DNA of 64,000 nucleotides from Bog-532 sp963828445 (GTDB lineage: Bacteria > Actinomycetota > Actinomycetes > Streptosporangiales > Streptosporangiaceae). Numbering within the stretch: the stretch's first letter is position 1; the number at the start of each line of letters is the position of its first letter. Below are positions 62,339 through 64,000 of the stretch, piece by piece. The notes beneath the pieces were generated by a model. The model worked only from the letters and a program-made list of their open reading frames with translations, was not told where the DNA came from and ran no database searches. The stretch is taken from assembly GCA_963828445.1 (NCBI GenBank), contig CAWHFP010000011.1, forward strand, positions 1 through 64,000, read 5' to 3'. The translations under genes were made by a program, and so were the position numbers.

Positions 62339-62512
62339 CCAGCTGGGTTCCGGCCCGTCCCCCGCGGCTCAGGCCGCCCAGGGGATGGGCCGGAACCCCA
62401 GCCCACCAACCTTCGGCATAATGATCTGTTTGCGGCGCGTATCACGCCGAGGATCGCGAGCGTGCCCGCTAGCCTTGACCGGGAGACGCCAGCGCACGAG
62501 GGAGAGACAACG

Positions 62513-62953
62513 ATGACCCAGACCGGAACGTCGCGGCCGGCCGGCAGCGACCAGTCGCTGGGTGACCTCGTAGCCCTGGCCGCCAAGGACATCTCCCAGC
62601 TGATCCGGGGCGAGATCAGCCTGGCCAAGATCGAGCTGCGGGGCGACCTCAAGCGGGTCGCGGTGGCGGTGGTCCTGCTCGCCATGTCCGCCTTCGTCGC
62701 CTGCCTGATGCTGGTCCTGCTCTGCTTCGCGTTCGCCTACGGCCTGATGACCCTGGGCATCTGGTCCTGGGCGTCGTTCCTGATCGTCGCGGGCGTGTGC
62801 CTGCTGCTCATCGGCCTGGCCGCGCTCGTGGCCATCCTGCGCGTCCGCGGGGTGACCGGCCTGCGCACGACCCGGACCAGCGTGCAGGAAACCATCACCG
62901 CGCTCCGCAGCAGCGACAAGCAGCCGGAAATCGCCGCCCCCAGTCAGCAGTGA
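62513..62953 (+). CDS. Holin-like (superfamily III, DUF1469) membrane protein
   Basis: A 146-residue protein. An amphipathic N-terminal segment (LGDLVALAAKDISQLIRGEI, then SLAKIELRGDLKRV) is followed by two membrane helices (AVVLLAMSAFVACLMLVLLC, FLIVAGVCLLLIGLAALVAI) and a charged tail. This is the actinobacterial phage-holin-like family found behind acs; it is not part of a prophage here. Its function is unknown. ATG 62513 has GGGAGAG upstream. Confidence 0.9.
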   Translation: MTQTGTSRPAGSDQSLGDLVALAAKDISQLIRGEISLAKIELRGDLKRVAVAVVLLAMSAFVACLMLVLLCFAFAYGLMTLGIWSWASFLIVAGVCLLLIGLAALVAILRVRGVTGLRTTRTSVQETITALRSSDKQPEIAAPSQQ

Positions 62954-62963
62954 ACGGGCCGCG

Positions 62964-63887
62964 ATGACCAGCACCGCCGACTCGCCGATCCACATCGACG
63001 GGCCGTGGACCCACCGGTCGATCAGCGCCAACGGCACCCGGCTGCACGTCGCCGAAGCCGGTGACGGCCCGCTGGTGCTGCTGCTGCACGGCTTCCCCGA
63101 GTTCTGGTGGACCTGGCGCCAGCAACTGGTGTCGCTGCCCGCCGCCGGTTTCCGGGCCGTCGCCGCCGACCTGCGCGGCTACGGTGGCAGCGACAAACCG
63201 CCCCGCGGCTACGACCTGGTCACCGCGGCCGCCGACGTGGCCGGCCTGGTCCGCGCCCTGGGCGAGGCCAACGCGGTGATCGTGGGCCACGACTGGGGCG
63301 GCCTGGTGGCCTGGACGGTCGGCGCCTACTTCCCCAAGACGGTGCGGCGGCTGGCGGCGGTCTCGGTCGCGCACCCGCTGCGGGCCCGCGGCGCCCTGTT
63401 CTCGGAGCCGCTCAGCCACCGCGGCCGCAACGGCCACCTGCTGACCTTCCAGGTACCCATGCTGCCCGAGCGCCAGCTGGTCCGGGACGACGCCGAGCTG
63501 GTGGGCCGGATGCTGGCCGAGTGGTCCGGCCCGGGCTGGCCCGACCCCGAGACCGAGCTGATCTACCGCCGGGCCATGCGCATCCCGTCCGCGGCCCACT
63601 CGGCGCTGGAGTACTACCGCTGGTTCTTCCGCTCCACCCTGCGCCCGGACGGCCTGCGCTACATGCAGCGGATGCGGGTCCCGATCGCCGCGCCCACCCT
63701 GCAGATCCACGGAGCCCTGGACACCCGGGTCACGCCGGGCATCGCCCGTGGCGCCGGCCGCCACGTCGAGGGCTCCTACCGCTGGCGCATGCTCGACGGC
63801 GCCGGCCACTACCCGCACGAGGAACAGGTCACCCGCTTCGACGACGAGCTGGTCGGCTGGCTGCTGGACCCCGAGCCGGAGCGATGA
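62964..63887 (+). CDS. Alpha/beta hydrolase, epoxide-hydrolase-like
   Basis: A 307-residue alpha/beta-fold enzyme. The oxyanion motif is LLHGFPEFWWTW. The nucleophile elbow GHDWGGLVAW has Asp instead of Ser, as in epoxide hydrolases and haloalkane dehalogenases. The catalytic His is in DGAGHYPHEEQ and the acid in HGALDTRV. It lies ten bases behind the holin-like gene and is probably co-transcribed. The substrate is unknown. ATG 62964 is the start. Confidence 0.92.
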   Translation: MTSTADSPIHIDGPWTHRSISANGTRLHVAEAGDGPLVLLLHGFPEFWWTWRQQLVSLPAAGFRAVAADLRGYGGSDKPPRGYDLVTAAADVAGLVRALGEANAVIVGHDWGGLVAWTVGAYFPKTVRRLAAVSVAHPLRARGALFSEPLSHRGRNGHLLTFQVPMLPERQLVRDDAELVGRMLAEWSGPGWPDPETELIYRRAMRIPSAAHSALEYYRWFFRSTLRPDGLRYMQRMRVPIAAPTLQIHGALDTRVTPGIARGAGRHVEGSYRWRMLDGAGHYPHEEQVTRFDDELVGWLLDPEPER

Positions 63888-63912
63888 GCCCGGCGGGTGC
63901 CCGGGACCGCGA

Positions 63913-63945
63913 CGCGGCCGGGCGCCCTCGTAATGCCCGGCCGCG
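63913..63945 (+). terminator. Hairpin after the alpha/beta hydrolase
   Basis: CGCGGCCGGGC (63913-63923) pairs with GCCCGGCCGCG (63935-63945) across an 11-base loop. There is no T-run; a probable terminator, 26 bp past the stop. Confidence 0.6.
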
Positions 63946-64000
63946 GGATGGGCTGGGGCGGCCGCTGCCACGGGATGCTGGGGCCGGGGAGCCGCGGGTG

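Noticed and set aside
62513..62953. Prophage holin
   Set aside because: No phage genes are near; the family and its place behind acs are standard in actinobacterial chromosomes.

Overview
The window is about 64 kb of very GC-rich DNA (roughly 70% G+C by eye) from an actinobacterium. The evidence is the HspR-controlled dnaK operon, a BldG-type STAS regulator next to an anti-sigma factor and a proton-pumping pyrophosphatase, frequent GTG/TTG starts, a DUF3151 gene, an F420-type luciferase-like oxidoreductase, and the run acs - holin-like - alpha/beta hydrolase. The bldG / anti-sigma / hppA / helicase neighbourhood resembles the one around bldG in Streptomyces coelicolor. The codon usage and the extra clpB in the dnaK operon do not fix the genus. 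No rRNA, tRNA, CRISPR array, insertion sequence or prophage was recognised.

Layout. 1-2.2 kb: C-terminally cut iron-sulphur oxidoreductase (EtfD-like). 2.7-10 kb: dnaK-grpE-dnaJ-hspR-clpB with two HspR (HAIR) operators in front and a strong terminator behind. 10-17 kb: TPR-like gene, NYN-domain gene, degenerate GGDEF-like gene, pyrE, a 39-residue membrane peptide, DedA, fructose-bisphosphate aldolase, DUF3151. 17.4-24.3 kb: divergent oxidoreductase/MarR pair with twin palindromic operators, then purA, purD-purB and a MurA-family enolpyruvyl transferase. 24.6-28.9 kb: an unusual one-component regulator, an aminotransferase and two lipoproteins. 29-36.8 kb: a potassium region with two convergent KimA-like permeases, each ending in an OB-fold domain, and a KdpD/KdpE-like pair with no kdpFABC. 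36.8-44 kb: ArsR/SRPBCC pair, diiron protein, hemerythrin, catalase, DUF2231-Rieske protein, TauE/SafE permease, ABC ATPase. 44.5-48.9 kb: secreted stalk protein, a sortase with a long repetitive cytoplasmic tail, NarL-type response regulator and kinase. 48.9-54.7 kb: SDR, QueA-like protein, serB, hppA. 55.4-59.8 kb: anti-sigma factor, bldG, MrfA-type helicase, HAD hydrolase. 60.4-64 kb: acetyl-CoA synthetase, holin-like membrane protein, epoxide-hydrolase-like protein.

A feature that colours the whole annotation is the number of single-base frame breaks in otherwise well-conserved genes (EtfD-like, dnaJ, NYN gene, LLM oxidoreductase, lipoprotein, katA, stalk protein, sortase, histidine kinase, acsA). 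Several of these are essential or housekeeping genes, and two breaks lie in C homopolymers, so sequencing or assembly error is more likely than gene decay. Such genes are given as one CDS spanning the break.

Functional themes are protein quality control (dnaK operon, clpB), purine and pyrimidine synthesis (purA, purD, purB, pyrE), ion and energy homeostasis (KimA-like permeases, KdpDE, hppA), oxidative stress and iron chemistry (katA, hemerythrin, diiron protein, Rieske), and signalling (BldG/anti-sigma, two two-component systems, ArsR and MarR regulators). The most unusual items are the twin KimA-OB-fold fusions beside an orphan KdpDE, the sortase with repeated DETSxDLP motifs in its presumed cytoplasmic tail, and a palindrome-like motif (YTACTGNKTAGTAA) shared by three unrelated promoter regions.
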